DNA of 64,000 nt from Theocolax elegans. Its lineage: Eukaryota; Arthropoda; Insecta; Hymenoptera; Cerocephalidae. How positions within the stretch are numbered: the stretch's first letter is position 1; each line of letters opens with the position of its first letter. The stretch is from NCBI GenBank assembly GCA_026168455.1, contig CM047428.1, forward strand, positions 36,259,255 through 36,323,254. The letters run 5' to 3'. Made by a program: the position numbers and the translations under genes. The notes below the pieces were generated by a model. It saw nothing but the letters and a program-made list of their open reading frames with translations. It searched no databases and was not told where the DNA came from. This document shows positions 49,423 through 59,884 of the stretch, piece by piece.

Positions 49423-49941
49423 ATGATCCAATACAATTCGTATTACAACGATCAGATTGGAGGTGGTAATGTTCGTCTTTTACCGGTTCGCCGTACCAAC
49501 GGAGACACGGTATTGGCAGTTTTCTAAGCGGTCTTTCTAGAAAAGTTTTACCCAACATTACCAGTGGAGTTAAAGCAGTAGGTAAAGAAGCATTTAGAAC
49601 AGGACTAAACGTTTTGGATGATGTTTACAATAGTGGAATGAAAATGAAGGAATCAATATCTGAATCTGACAAATGAATCTGGACAAAATCTCAAGAGAAG
49701 AGCAGCCAATAAAATTTCTGAACTAATGAAAGGGTCAGGATATAAACGTCGAACTAGGAAAAAAAGACGTCAGTTACCCAAGAACCGTTTAAGAGCACAT
49801 AATAGAACTAAACGAGGAGGTGTAAATACATCAGGACGAATAACTAAAAAAACTCAAGAACGACGCACAGTCGTAAAAAGGAAGAAGAAGAAGAAAAAGC
49901 AAACTTCACGTAGTGTATCGGACATTTTTGGTTCTACATAA
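49423..49941 (+). pseudogene. Polinton PX-like basic virion protein, frame-broken
   Basis: The ATG at 49423 begins MIQYNSYYNDQIGGGNVRLL, with a Gly-Gly-Gly site like those cut by the Polinton maturation protease. Shifted frames give GLSRKVLPNITSGVKAVGKE and LNVLDDVYNSGMKMKE. The last segment is extremely Lys/Arg-rich (GSGYKRRTRKKRRQL to KKKKKKQTS), suggesting nucleic-acid binding. By position and sequence it is the PX-type minor virion/core protein. At least two frameshifts are present. Confidence 0.65.
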
Positions 49942-49943
49942 TT

Positions 49944-51278
49944 ATGGCTTTTCTACATGCTAATTCTTGTGAATGTATGAAATCGGAACTAGATTTATTC
50001 ACACTTCCACCTACTCAAACCTCTGTAGAAGATTCTCAATTCGTTCATTATAAACCTGTATTATCTCTTAGCGACGATGGACCATTGGAATTCGGTATAC
50101 CAGGTGGAGAAGACTATTTGGATCTTGCACATACCATGTTAAGTTTACGTGTACAGATTTGACCAAATACAGAAGTTGATGTAGTTGAAAGTGGAAAAGT
50201 AGATCCAATAAATAATTTTCTGCATTCAATTTTTAATCAAATTGACGTCTTTTTTAATCAAAAGCTCGTTTCACCTCCCAACAATATGTACCCGTACAGG
50301 GCGTACATCGAAACATTGCTTAATTACTCTGCTGAAACTATGAATTCAAATCTTACTATGGGGTTATGGTATGTTGATGCTCCTGGAAAAATGGATGCGT
50401 TACCTATCATACCACGTTCAAAACCTGGTGCTAATATAGGATTATTGAACCGACAATATTTTACTGGTGGGAAAAAAACGGTAGACATGATGGGTCATTT
50501 GCACTGTGATGTATTTAATCAGAATAAATTTTTACTCAACGGTGTAGAACTGAGGGTACGCTTGGTACGTAGTAAAGATTCATTTTGTCTAATGGATGCC
50601 GCAGAAAACGATAAATTTAGTGTTCGTATAAAGGAAGCTTCACTCGTCGTTCGTCGAGTTCGTGTAAGTCCTAGTATAATACTAGCTCATGCAAATGCTC
50701 TAACCAAATCGACAGCAAAAAATCCTATTAGTCGTGTAGAGGTGATATCTTTTACTTTACACAGTGGTATTTTCGGAGATACATTGGACAATGTTATTCT
50801 TCGACAATTACCTAAAAAAATTATAATTGGGTTTGTAGATAACAGAGCTTTTAATGGAAATCGAAAATATAATCCATTTAATTACCATCACTACAGTATC
50901 AATCATCTTTCACTGTACATTGATGGTGTACAAGTGCCTGGAAAACCATTACAACCAAAATTTAGCGGAGATAATCCTCTGTACGTAGAAGCTTATCAAA
51001 CATTGTTTACTGGAAGTGGAGTACATTTTCTAAACGAACCAATCAACATACCGCGTACCGAGTACAACAGAGGCTATTGTCTCTTTGCTTTTGATTTAAC
51101 GCCCGACCTTGCAGCAAATTGGAACATGCACTGGAATTTGGTGAAACATGGAAGTGTTTGTATAAAATTGAAATTTGAAGAAGCCTTGACTTCTACAATT
51201 AATTGCATAGTGTACAGCGAATTTGATAACGTTCTTGAAATAAATTCAAGTCGTACCGTTAGAAATCAAACGGTGTAA
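49944..51278 (+). pseudogene. Polinton major capsid protein, one in-frame stop
   Basis: 444 codons in a single frame interrupted only by TGA at 50160-50162. Both flanking parts match the double jelly-roll major capsid protein of Polintons: MAFLHANSCECMKSELDLF at the start, then DVFFNQKLVSPPNNMYPYRA and the glycine/hydrophobic pattern to the C-terminus (SEFDNVLEINSSRTV). The length is close to the family norm. It is the best preserved gene of the Polinton segment. One stop plus otherwise intact sequence implies fairly recent loss of selection or a late insertion. Confidence 0.8.
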
Positions 51279-51291
51279 CCAGTATTTATCC

Positions 51292-51783
51292 AACTATTAT
51301 CATGGTATAAGATGGAACGATGGTGATATTAGTGTAGAACAACTTGAAGAATATTTACGGTCCCTGTCAAAAGCCACAAACAGGTTTTATACTCGTGGAC
51401 ACGAGAAACAGGGATATCTTGAAAAGGTATCACCGACATTTGAAGATCTGAAAAATAATCATCGAAGCATTTCATGCATTTCTCATCGTCATATAGTTGT
51501 TACAGATAAACGCTTCGTATGTGCTCTGAATCAAGTGTACCTATTAGGAAAGTGGTTACTGTCGATACTTCGAGATACTTCCTCGGAAAGTGAAGAAAAT
51601 GATAGTGAAAGACTTTATAAAGCAATGCGAAATCAAAGATTCAACAGTAGCATTTTTAGAGTCAATCGAACAGTATATAATCATAGTAGATTTCGACGAT
51701 CAGAATATCACGAAGTTGATGCAGCAGATAAGGATGATGTGTACGACAATGAAAAATACTTAAAAAACGAATACGCGTTCTGA
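51292..51783 (+). CDS. Polinton-associated protein of unknown function
   Basis: One uninterrupted frame (open from about 51274) reads NYYHGIRWNDGDISVEQLEE, later HIVVTDKRFVCALNQVYLLG, and an acidic/arginine C-terminal tail (RFRRSEYHEVDAADKDDVYD). Proteins with an N-terminal HG-x-x-W-x-x-GD-like motif and a Cys-rich middle occur in insect Polintons. I do not know their role. No clear ATG start is visible upstream, so it is probably partial. Confidence 0.45.
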   Translation, partial: NYYHGIRWNDGDISVEQLEEYLRSLSKATNRFYTRGHEKQGYLEKVSPTFEDLKNNHRSISCISHRHIVVTDKRFVCALNQVYLLGKWLLSILRDTSSESEENDSERLYKAMRNQRFNSSIFRVNRTVYNHSRFRRSEYHEVDAADKDDVYDNEKYLKNEYAF

Positions 51784-51920
51784 CTAACTATTAATAGAGT
51801 CCAAAATCTTCTGATTATAAATTGATTATATAATTTATTAGCTTTTCTTAGCTCCTTCTGGAAAAATAAATTTCCGCCTGAGTAGTAACGATAGTTTGAA
51901 TATTTCATTTGAATCACTAG
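51784..51920. repeat. Dispersed 100-bp motif, second copy
   Basis: 51784-51880 is the reverse complement of about 3085-3182 (landmark GGAAAAATAAATTTCCG). It lies exactly between the last Polinton frame and the Gypsy-3 relic, so it may be a small insertion or an element terminus. Confidence 0.55.
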
Positions 51921-51929
51921 TCAAAATAC

Positions 51930-53027
51930 ATGCAACTCACGCGAGAAACGCGAAATAATTGTATTTCAAAACTCGGATGACCCAAATAATGAAACACGAA
52001 ATGCAACTTATGGGGTTTACAAAACTAATGATATAAAAATAAATGCAATCTATTCGGATTCTCCTAACGATTTAATTTACAATATCGAGCCTGACAACAA
52101 TGATCAAAATAAACAAATAAAAACATAATTGTCTCGAGATAAATATAGAAATTGAAGGTATTTTAATAAATGCATTAATAGATACGGGAAGCGTAATTAT
52201 GTGTATATCTGAAGAATTATTTATAAAAAATCAGGAAACGTTTAAAACGAGACCTACATTACCGATTTCAGGCAAAATAATAAAAGGGACTACAGGATTA
52301 AAAACTGCAAGAATAAATAAACAAATATTGTTAAAAAGTAATATAAACAATCTCGAAATAAATTTAATATATTTAGTTATACCGAAATTAGTAAAAGATT
52401 GTATTATAGGTTATGATTCACAAAAACTAATGTACATGATTATAAACACGAAAAACGAGGAAATAATATTTAACGTGCATAATTAAAACGATTTAATAAA
52501 ATATGAGACATTACAAATAAATATCAAAGAATATACTGCATCGTCAGTAGAAACGTGTAAAAATTTGGACTAATTCAACGTTCCAACAGCACATACATAA
52601 ATCCATGCATAATTGTACCTAAAAAAAGACGGGTTGATTCCCGTCTGAACGTTGAAAATTTGTTAAACGATTATGAATCACCTCCCGGTTTTGAGGAAAT
52701 TTTTATGCGATGTAGAAATCGTGAAATGATGTCAAATTTTGATTTATCAAACAGTTTCTGGCAAATAGCTTTGACATAAAATAGTGAAAAATTTACAGAA
52801 TTTATATGCGATAACAAAGTATATGAATTAAATGTCGTTCCTTTTGAAATGAAAATAAGCAGCTTAGCTTTATTCCGCGGTAATAAACGAAACAATTGCG
52901 GCTTTCAACGAATTTTTACTTTCCAGCGTAGACGATTTATTTGTGATATCAAATAATTTTGATGATCACTTGAAACATTTAGATATATTGTTCAATCGTC
53001 TACACAAAAATAATTGTAGAGAAAGTG
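51930..53027 (+). pseudogene. pol: Gypsy-3 pol relic, part a (protease and 5' RT)
   Basis: A protease frame at about 52130-52486 has the canonical ILINALIDTGSVIMCISEE motif and a downstream DCIIGYD. After several stops comes an RT N-terminal segment with PCIIVPKKRRVDSRLNVEN, YESPPGFEEIFMRCRNRE and FDLSNSFWQIAL. The sequence breaks off at 53027 where Gypsy-2 inserted. Many stops and frameshifts show that this is much older than Gypsy-1 or Gypsy-2. Confidence 0.75.
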
Positions 53028-54254
53028 TGTCACGTCGCACTGGGGATCAGGGTGCGAGTGATCAAATTAGGTTAAATGATAAATTATTAATTTATTAATT
53101 TATTAGAATAACAGCGGGTGCCAGTCGCGTACGTTCAAAGTAATTATAGCGATTCGCTACTCGCTTAAACGGAAGTTCAATCGGATATACGCGGTTATAT
53201 ATATCGTAATATTCGAAAGAAGAAGCGAACGGCACGGCTGTAACTCGCGTCTTGTAAGCCGGCTACTTCGCGCGCGAAGGGGGGAGGGGAAGAAGCTGGG
53301 GTACACTAAATTACGCGGCGAGCAAGGCTAGTTATAATAACAGGGAAGAAGCTAGGATACACGGGAGTTCGCGACACACACACAGGCAAGGAACGGCTAT
53401 GAATATTGGCACTAGGTTGCACAAACCTTTGGCGATGCTGTCACACGTGCGGCACACACTATTCGCTATCTCTTTCTCTCGATCGCTCTCTCACGGACGT
53501 CGTCAACAAGTCGATCGATTGTTCCGAATCGGCGGTCGGACGAGCTCTCCGCTCTCGTCGTCGTCGACGCGAGAGAGTCGCTGCGCGCATGCGCCGTGAC
53601 TACTTCGTGCGTACGCGGCCTTATGTCGCGTGCGGCTTAACGAAGATGTCTGCCGCGCACGAACGTAAACAACGACGGCGAGTTGGTGGCGACGACGACG
53701 TAGCTGTTCGGCCTTCTTCGTGGTGTTCTTGGCTGCCTCCTTCTTCTCTCTTGCGATCACTGGCTCGAGGACTCGGGAATGCAGTCAGCGTTTTTACCTG
53801 GGTGAGTTATAACCCGGACGGCTACTCGGTTTATGTGTTGTTGTCCACCTAACCTCTCCTCTGCACCCATCCTATACATAGCTGTTTAACTGCTGTGATC
53901 CTGTCCTCTTCCCTTGTAAGGTGCACACTGTAAGCAGTAATCTTACAGGTTTATTTGCTGAATTGGATGGCTGCTGTGGGAGGTGCTTAGCTACGCTGCT
54001 TCTCCAGGTGTGATGCGAAGGACTTCTCCTCACCACTTCCTGGCATTACTTGGACTTCGGGCTTCCTCTGGATCTTCCTGGAGACTCCTGAGCTGTTGCT
54101 TTGTGCTCGGTGATGCAGCTTCCCTGTGTGTGTGTAGGCTAGTAGGGTTCGGTGAGGCTTATAGGTAGGGTACGAGAAGGCTTAGTTAGGGTTCGGTAAG
54201 GCTTTAGGTAGGATGCAGCTCGCTTAACTGACATGCATTAAATGCATTGTCACA
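53028..54254 (-). repeat. Gypsy-2 LTR, downstream (3') copy
   Basis: On the plus strand it begins TGTCACGTCGCAC and ends GCATTGTCACA. It is directly followed by CTCCCCCCCACC, which on the minus strand is the polypurine tract GGTGGGGGGGAG. Frames of up to 148 codons inside the LTR recur identically in the other copy and are not genes. Confidence 0.9.
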
Positions 54255-55038
54255 CTCCCCCCCACCAAACTGAAGTTACGCGGAGACGTAACTGATCGAA
54301 AGATAGTACAATTGTTATCTATTAAATGATAATTGTATTGAGGTACGCTAGACAGGTGGGTGGAGTACGCAAGTGGCAACTATAAGAAAATAAAAAAAAT
54401 CAATTTGAATAACGCTCTTGATAATTAGCTCGTGCTATTTATCTCGGTGTTTTTGTGTATGCTGCTTGGCTGGACATGGCTGTGTTAAGTGCACGCTGTG
54501 TGTAATAATAATAATAATACAAATTTGCTTAATTGTAATAATTTAATTTACGACGACTGGCTTACCCTTACAAGTAAAGAGAAAAAAAAAAAATTTCGCA
54601 GTGAGAGCTCTTTCGCGATCACGAATCTTTCATACTTGCATACTTACATCTAGATCTATACTCATACTTGAATATACATTTTATATACAAGATAATAATA
54701 AAGAAAATTAATAAAATAATTTTTAATAAGATCTGTGCATACCTGTTTGCCTTAAAGTTCTTCACGAATTATGCTGCTTATGCGATTCTTCCTTGTTGCT
54801 TATTTACAATGCCACATTCTTTGGCAGTAATAATAATAATTTTAGGAAGAGAGAAAAAAAAACTTGCTATATTTTTGCATTTATCCATTCTTGGCTGAGA
54901 AGGAAGGACAGAGGATAAAAAAAAATTTTTACGATGGAATAGCTTGCGATTGGGGTAAGATAAAAAAAACAAATGTTAGGCTTATTATTTATTTAGCTTC
55001 TTTACAGGGGGTGGCAATAGAAGAAGAGAAAAAAAAAC
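54255..55038 (-). other. Gypsy-2 3' non-coding tail with A-tracts
   Basis: No frame is supported. Repeated A8-12 runs, several followed by T3-5, occur near 54587, 54855, 54919, 54963 and 55030, the same style as in the leader of this element. The polypurine tract lies at 54255-54266. Confidence 0.65.
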
Positions 55039-55246
55039 TTATTTGTGTGCTCCTTGATTGCTTCGGCGGTGGTCTTGGAGTGCCTTGTACCCGTCTTTGC
55101 ACCTCGGGCAAGTTCGGGTCATCACCCCTTTGTCTCCGCAATTGCGGCAGAACACCGTGGGCACCGAGGAACACTGCTTCCAGCTGTGCCCTCTTCCACC
55201 GCAATTCCAGCAGAAGGGTCGACACTCTTCTGGCGGTGGGCGGCGG
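55039..55246 (-). pseudogene. Foreign Gag C-terminal zinc-knuckle fragment inside Gypsy-2
   Basis: In a frame different from pol, this segment reads CWNCGGRGHSWKQC (CX2CX4HX4C) then CRNCGDKGVMTRTC. It is the C-terminal end of a Gag nucleocapsid, clearly different from the element's own knuckle (CFNCNNLGHWAAEC at about 56346-56386). It is joined to pol where RT homology ends, with a change of frame. Recombination or template switching with another Gypsy RNA is the simplest explanation. Confidence 0.7.
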
Positions 55247-56359
55247 AAAGTGGAATAGACCTTTTCCGGGCAAGGCAAATGCAGTTATTTCGCGGCTTTC
55301 AGGGGCTAGGGGAACTTGGTGATAGGCTTGGGATAAATCCAGTTTGCTAATAAATCGGCTTTCTCGCAATTGGTCTAAAATGTCATCCATATTGCGCATT
55401 GGGTAGGCTAGCTTCTTTGTAACTTCGTTTACTAATCTGTAATCGATACAGAAACGATATTTGCCATTTGCCTTTGGCACGATTACAGGATAGCTACACC
55501 ATGGGCTTTGCGATGGCTCTATAATGTCTTCTTTCAGCATACGATCTATTTCTTCGTATCCTGCTTGAAGCATCTTTGGCGAATATTTGCGGCGTGGTTG
55601 GCGAATTGGCTCTGCTCCTTGGACATCTAATCTAAGGCTGGTTAGGTTGGTTGTTCCTAGGGTTTGGGGAGTTTCGGGAATTAATTCGTCTAGCAAATCG
55701 TGCACTCTTTGTATTTGCTCTGGGCTGGCTCGTTTAAGACCTCCTATGCTGGCTACGGCTGGTATGCAACTGGGATCGTTGCCTTCGGGGTAAAATTTAT
55801 GTATTATCCCTCTATTCGTCCACCAGGTGTCGTTCTCGTAGTTTATGCACATATTTATTTTCCGCTTGAAATCAATTCCTAGTATGCAATCGTATTGCAA
55901 TCCGTCTGCTACTTGGAAGGGCATGATTATTTCATCTCCGTCAATTTTTATTACGATGTCGACTTTACCTTGAACAGGGATAGTGGTGCCATCTGCTACT
56001 TTAACTGCTGGACATCTGGATTGCTTTAGCTTATTATGCAATAATTCGCTCATATTGCCTCCTAAGAACGATGCAGTAGCTCCGTCGTCTAGGAGTGCAG
56101 TTACCTTGCTGCCATTGATTTCCAAGTTAAAATACAGTCTGGGGTCAATATTGGGAATATGCTGGATAAGGGATTGGGTTGTGGCTAATTGATATGGCTT
56201 GGACCCTTTAGGGGTATGGGGCGAGGAAATACGGGTCTTTATCCCCTCTGGCTGAAGTTTCCCGATACCTTTCTGGCGTTGCACTTTTGACAATCTCTTA
56301 AGTACACTCCAGGAGTACCGCAACCTCGGCAATTTCGATTTGGACACTCTGCTGCCCAA
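55247..56359 (-). CDS. pol: Gypsy-2 truncated Pol: protease and N-terminal RT
   Basis: The frame is open from 56359 (overlapping gag by 120 nt) and is entered by the -1 shift at 56257-56263. A protease-like motif TALLDDGATASFLG lies at residues 87-100 (DDG rather than D-T/S-G), with ILGIDF at 159. RT begins about residue 250 with the IEPSQSPWCSYPVIVPK, FCIDYRLVNEVT and ISKLDLSQAYHQVPL blocks. It ends after FALPGKGLFHF (residue 371). The MPFGL and YxDD blocks are missing. In frame it runs 85 more codons of unrelated sequence to a stop at 54989. A functional RT is impossible from this copy. Confidence 0.85.
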
Positions 56360-58608
56360 TGGCCTAAGTTATTGCAATTAAAACATGGCTCTGTCTGTTT
56401 GCGGGGATGATTATAAATTATTGGCGAATTATTAATGGTGTATTGGGTTTGGTTGTTGGCTTGGGTTTGGCTTCTTGCGTTTTGGGGTGCTTGCTGTGCT
56501 GTTTGCCTTGGCCAATTGCTGTTGGCATTTTTGGGCTGCTGTGTAGGTGCTTGTTGCCGGTTTTCGCTATTATCCTTTACTGCTTCGCTATATTGTTTCC
56601 TAGGGGATTGCTGTTTATTATAGCGAAAATTGTTTTGCCTGGGCTGCTGGGGGCTTCTGGGAGGGTTAGGGTTGGCTATAGGGGCTGCTTGTACAGAATT
56701 TGGTTTTGCTGCTTGAGGGTTTGGCTTAGGCTGGGTTGCGACTGCTGCTAGTTTCCTTGGCTTGTCCTGTGTTGGATCGACATATGAGTATCTGGCCCAA
56801 CCATGTAGCATTGTTGGCGGTGGTTTATAAGTCTCATCCATTTGGCGCCTGGCTTCTTCTCTTTTACCGAGCCTTTGGAGTTCTGTAAAATTGCTGAAGT
56901 CTTTGCGCTCTATCCCTTTCCTATATAAGGGATGTAGATTTCTGTATGCTCTATCCAACTGATCTTGCATCGGTAATGGCGGCTTTACTTGATCCAACAT
57001 ACCCCTTAATTTCATTAGGTATGTAGATATGTCTTCGTTTGGCCCTTGCGTGCGGCTTTCAATTAATTGCTTAAGGCTATTTTGTGTGTCTTCAGGTCCA
57101 AATTGCAATCTGATAGCTTCTGCGAAATCCTCGAAAGTTTGCCAATTACTTCGCTCTCGGATTAGCCAGTCCCATGCGTCTTCGTCCATCACTGTCGGCA
57201 ACGTTCTAATTATGTCCTCCATTGTGAGTCCATAAACTTCTTTGCATTCCTTTAGATGCATTAAAAATGTTTCCGGATTGCTTCTTTTTGACGCCTTAAA
57301 TTGTATGTGATATTTGTATAGGATCTCTCTTGTCCTTTTCTCTTTCACATACTGCGATTCATCTGCGTAGCTGTAGGAACGGTAGGGAATAAACATTGGT
57401 GGTGGACTTGGCTGTACTTGTGGAATAGGGGAATAGGGAATTTCATACGTTTGGTCGTTTAATGGTTGGCTTTGTGGTGCTGTGGCGGCGTTTTGGTTTT
57501 GATGCTGTTGAGGTTGGCTGGCGTGTAAATTCTCATCATCCCAATGTACGTTTGGTGCTATTCTATTTTGGCTCTTGCTTGTTGCTATTGGTCTCAAGTC
57601 GTTCAGGTTCGTATTATAATTTTGCCTTGCTTCTATCCTTTGCTGGTTTTGTGTTTGGTTGGCTACTGTTACGATTGGGCGAAAGGCTGACTGCTGGACA
57701 CAGTGGGATTGACGGGGTTGGGAATTAACTAGGGAGCTGCTGGTATAAGTTGTGGTGGGTGCGGTATAGTGTGTAAATGGATTACTTATTAGGTATGGGT
57801 TATTTGGCCGTGTAGGTGCTATTGTCTGTATGCTATAGTGTGAGGTCGAATTAACTGCGAGTTGGGCTGTGGTTACATCAGGTAATGTGCAGTAGATTTC
57901 TTCATTTGGAGCATCAATTATGTTTGGGCTGATTGTTGGCACTGGCGTTGGTGTGAGTCTATAGGCTGTTGATTGGGCTTGTGGGTTGCTGGCTGTTTGT
58001 CTCCTTATTGGCTTATCAAAATTATTATTCAGTAATCTATTATGCTGTTCTGCTTCTGCTTCGCTTGTTTGTGGACTGCTGCTACTCTGCACTTGAGTGT
58101 GTGTTGGCAATTGTTGTGCTGGCTGTGTCATTTCTTGCATAGAAATTGGATCCTGATATGGACCGCGGCTCTGTCCAGTTTCCAATTCTGGTATTAGCAT
58201 ATTTCTGTTTATTTGCTGAGGAGCTGTTTGCGACTCATTTTGCACGGTAGGAAAATAATTTGTTATTTCCGATTGGGTGAGGGATATAGAAAGGTCGTCA
58301 GGGCTTATTTCTACTAAAGGCTGCTGGTCTATGTGAGCTGCGTTTCCTACGGAGTCCTCATCAAACCACATTTGATCCGCTCGAGGCTCCCATTCGGCTG
58401 CAGAGTCCCCGAAATTACGTCTAATTTCATAGCGGGCTACTCTGTCACGAATGATTGCTATGCTACTGTCTAAATTTAAGAATGTCGTACCCGCATAGAA
58501 GACAACTCTTCCATCAGGTAGGTTATTAACGCATCGCCTAATAATAGGTGCGCCTTGGGCTGCACTTACTCCGCTTAATTTACCCCCCAATCTATAACTA
58601 ATGGACAT
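56239..58608 (-). CDS. gag: Gypsy-2 Gag polyprotein
   Basis: About 789 residues from the ATG at 58608. A TTG nine bases upstream and an open frame beyond it leave the exact start unsure. A Gln/Asn/Pro/Ser-rich region occupies about residues 120-420. A capsid-like domain lies at about 430-600 (FKASKRSNPETFLMHLKECK, WQTFEDFAEAIRLQFG). One CCHC zinc knuckle CFNCNNLGHWAAEC lies near 745, followed by CRGCGTPGVYLRDC. The frame is uninterrupted, consistent with youth. It would form particles able to package the element RNA, with RT and integrase supplied in trans. Confidence 0.88.
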   Translation of the reverse strand: MSISYRLGGKLSGVSAAQGAPIIRRCVNNLPDGRVVFYAGTTFLNLDSSIAIIRDRVARYEIRRNFGDSAAEWEPRADQMWFDEDSVGNAAHIDQQPLVEISPDDLSISLTQSEITNYFPTVQNESQTAPQQINRNMLIPELETGQSRGPYQDPISMQEMTQPAQQLPTHTQVQSSSSPQTSEAEAEQHNRLLNNNFDKPIRRQTASNPQAQSTAYRLTPTPVPTISPNIIDAPNEEIYCTLPDVTTAQLAVNSTSHYSIQTIAPTRPNNPYLISNPFTHYTAPTTTYTSSSLVNSQPRQSHCVQQSAFRPIVTVANQTQNQQRIEARQNYNTNLNDLRPIATSKSQNRIAPNVHWDDENLHASQPQQHQNQNAATAPQSQPLNDQTYEIPYSPIPQVQPSPPPMFIPYRSYSYADESQYVKEKRTREILYKYHIQFKASKRSNPETFLMHLKECKEVYGLTMEDIIRTLPTVMDEDAWDWLIRERSNWQTFEDFAEAIRLQFGPEDTQNSLKQLIESRTQGPNEDISTYLMKLRGMLDQVKPPLPMQDQLDRAYRNLHPLYRKGIERKDFSNFTELQRLGKREEARRQMDETYKPPPTMLHGWARYSYVDPTQDKPRKLAAVATQPKPNPQAAKPNSVQAAPIANPNPPRSPQQPRQNNFRYNKQQSPRKQYSEAVKDNSENRQQAPTQQPKNANSNWPRQTAQQAPQNARSQTQANNQTQYTINNSPIIYNHPRKQTEPCFNCNNLGHWAAECPNRNCRGCGTPGVYLRDCQKCNARKVSGNFSQRG
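56257..56263 (-). promoter_or_regulatory. Gypsy-2 -1 frameshift heptamer
   Basis: The minus strand reads GGGAAAC, in phase with gag as G GGA AAC, six codons before the gag stop. Pol lies in the -1 frame. GC-rich complementary stretches downstream (GGGG and CCCC about 20 nt apart) could give a stimulatory hairpin or pseudoknot. The same heptamer is used at the equivalent place in Gypsy-1. Confidence 0.75.
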
Positions 58609-59869
58609 TTTGCTCAAGGGAGAATTTACTACTTGGTTAATAGCTCTTTGCTTCAGTTGTTTAGCTCGTTGCTTAATACAGTAGGGAGGAATGAAAAGAA
58701 AAAAAAAATTTTAAGTTATGTACTGTGCAAGTAATTAGCAATACTTCCTTTTAATAAGAAAAAAAAATTTATTTGCTCGCAAGCGGTGCTTGAACAGGGA
58801 AAAACAATTTTAAAACATGCAGCAACTAAAAAAAAAAAATTTTTATGCACACTGCAACAACAAAAAAAATTTAATAATGCACACAGAAAAAGGAAGAGCA
58901 AAAAAAAAATTTATTATTTTAATGCACACTGCAAGAATTATTTTTACTGCATTCCGTAAATTAAAATTAAAAATTTTAATATTTTTCGTACACCTGCTAT
59001 ACGGAAAGAAAACAGGGAAAAAGGAAAAGAAAAAAAAAATTTTAGGCTATTAATTACGTTAAGTATGGCAATAGGTTATTTTAGGTTAACTGCAATGAAA
59101 TAATATATATATATATAGCTGTGGTAGTGGCTACAAAAATTTTAAATCACAATTGCAATATTAAGGAGGGCGAAAAATGTGCAAGAAGGGTTAGTGCAAT
59201 TAATATGTATAATAGTTTAATTTGATGAGGTTATATTATTTATCCCCCAAAAAAAAACGAATTTGCAAGCAATGGCGAATCCCAATTAAGGTTAATAAGC
59301 AATAATAAATTATGCAAAATAATAAATAAATGCAAATATGTATATAGCAAATTATATATAAGTGATAAACAATGCAAATATATATTTATAGCAATTACAT
59401 GCGAAATAATAACAAAAGCAATATGTATATATATAGCAATTATATGCAAGTAATAAATAAATTATATGAAAGAGAGAAAAAAAAAAATTTTTCTCTGCTA
59501 TGCGTATCCGGGTATCTCTAAATAGATGTGTATATATAGCTATATATATCTTGCGTGTTAACAAGCAATGATATATATGTATACACGTTTAAAGCAGTAT
59601 TGCAAATGCTAAAAAAAAATTCGCGCTCAAATTATCTATTTAGCAACAAGAAAAAAAAACGTAATTTTAGCTTGCTAGCAATAATAAATTTGATTAAACT
59701 CGAAAGGCTATTTTTCAGCCACGCGGTCGATCCAAAATGGCCGACTTCTCTCGACTCGCGTGTGTGTGCGCACGAACAAACGGCAAGAAAAATGGCTATC
59801 TGCTTCGCGCTCGAAGCTTACAATTTTGCTGCTTGCTCGATCCCTTTATTAATTATATAAAAAAAAACA
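58609..59869 (-). other. Gypsy-2 leader (5' untranslated) with A/T-tract series
   Basis: About 1.26 kb between the primer site and gag. It has at least ten homopolymer A8-12 tracts, several of the form A(8-12)T(3-5), near 58701, 58761, 58829, 58901, 59030, 59250, 59477, 59609, 59650 and 59868, separated by tens to about 220 bp. No frame is supported. The tracts may bend DNA or be tolerated slippage sites. Confidence 0.6.
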
Positions 59870-59883
59870 CACGTTGGGCGCCA
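59870..59883 (-). promoter_or_regulatory. Gypsy-2 primer binding site, tRNA-Lys type
   Basis: The minus strand reads TGGCGCCCAACGTG one base after the LTR end. This matches the tRNA-Lys-type primer site of several retroviruses and Gypsy elements over 14 nt. Confidence 0.75.
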
Positions 59884-59884
59884 A

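Noticed and set aside
53406..53852. 148-codon frame in the Gypsy-2 LTR, repeated at 60263-60709
   Set aside because: It lies wholly in the LTR and is duplicated only because the LTR is. It has no protein-family resemblance and overlaps other open frames in the same GC-rich stretch.
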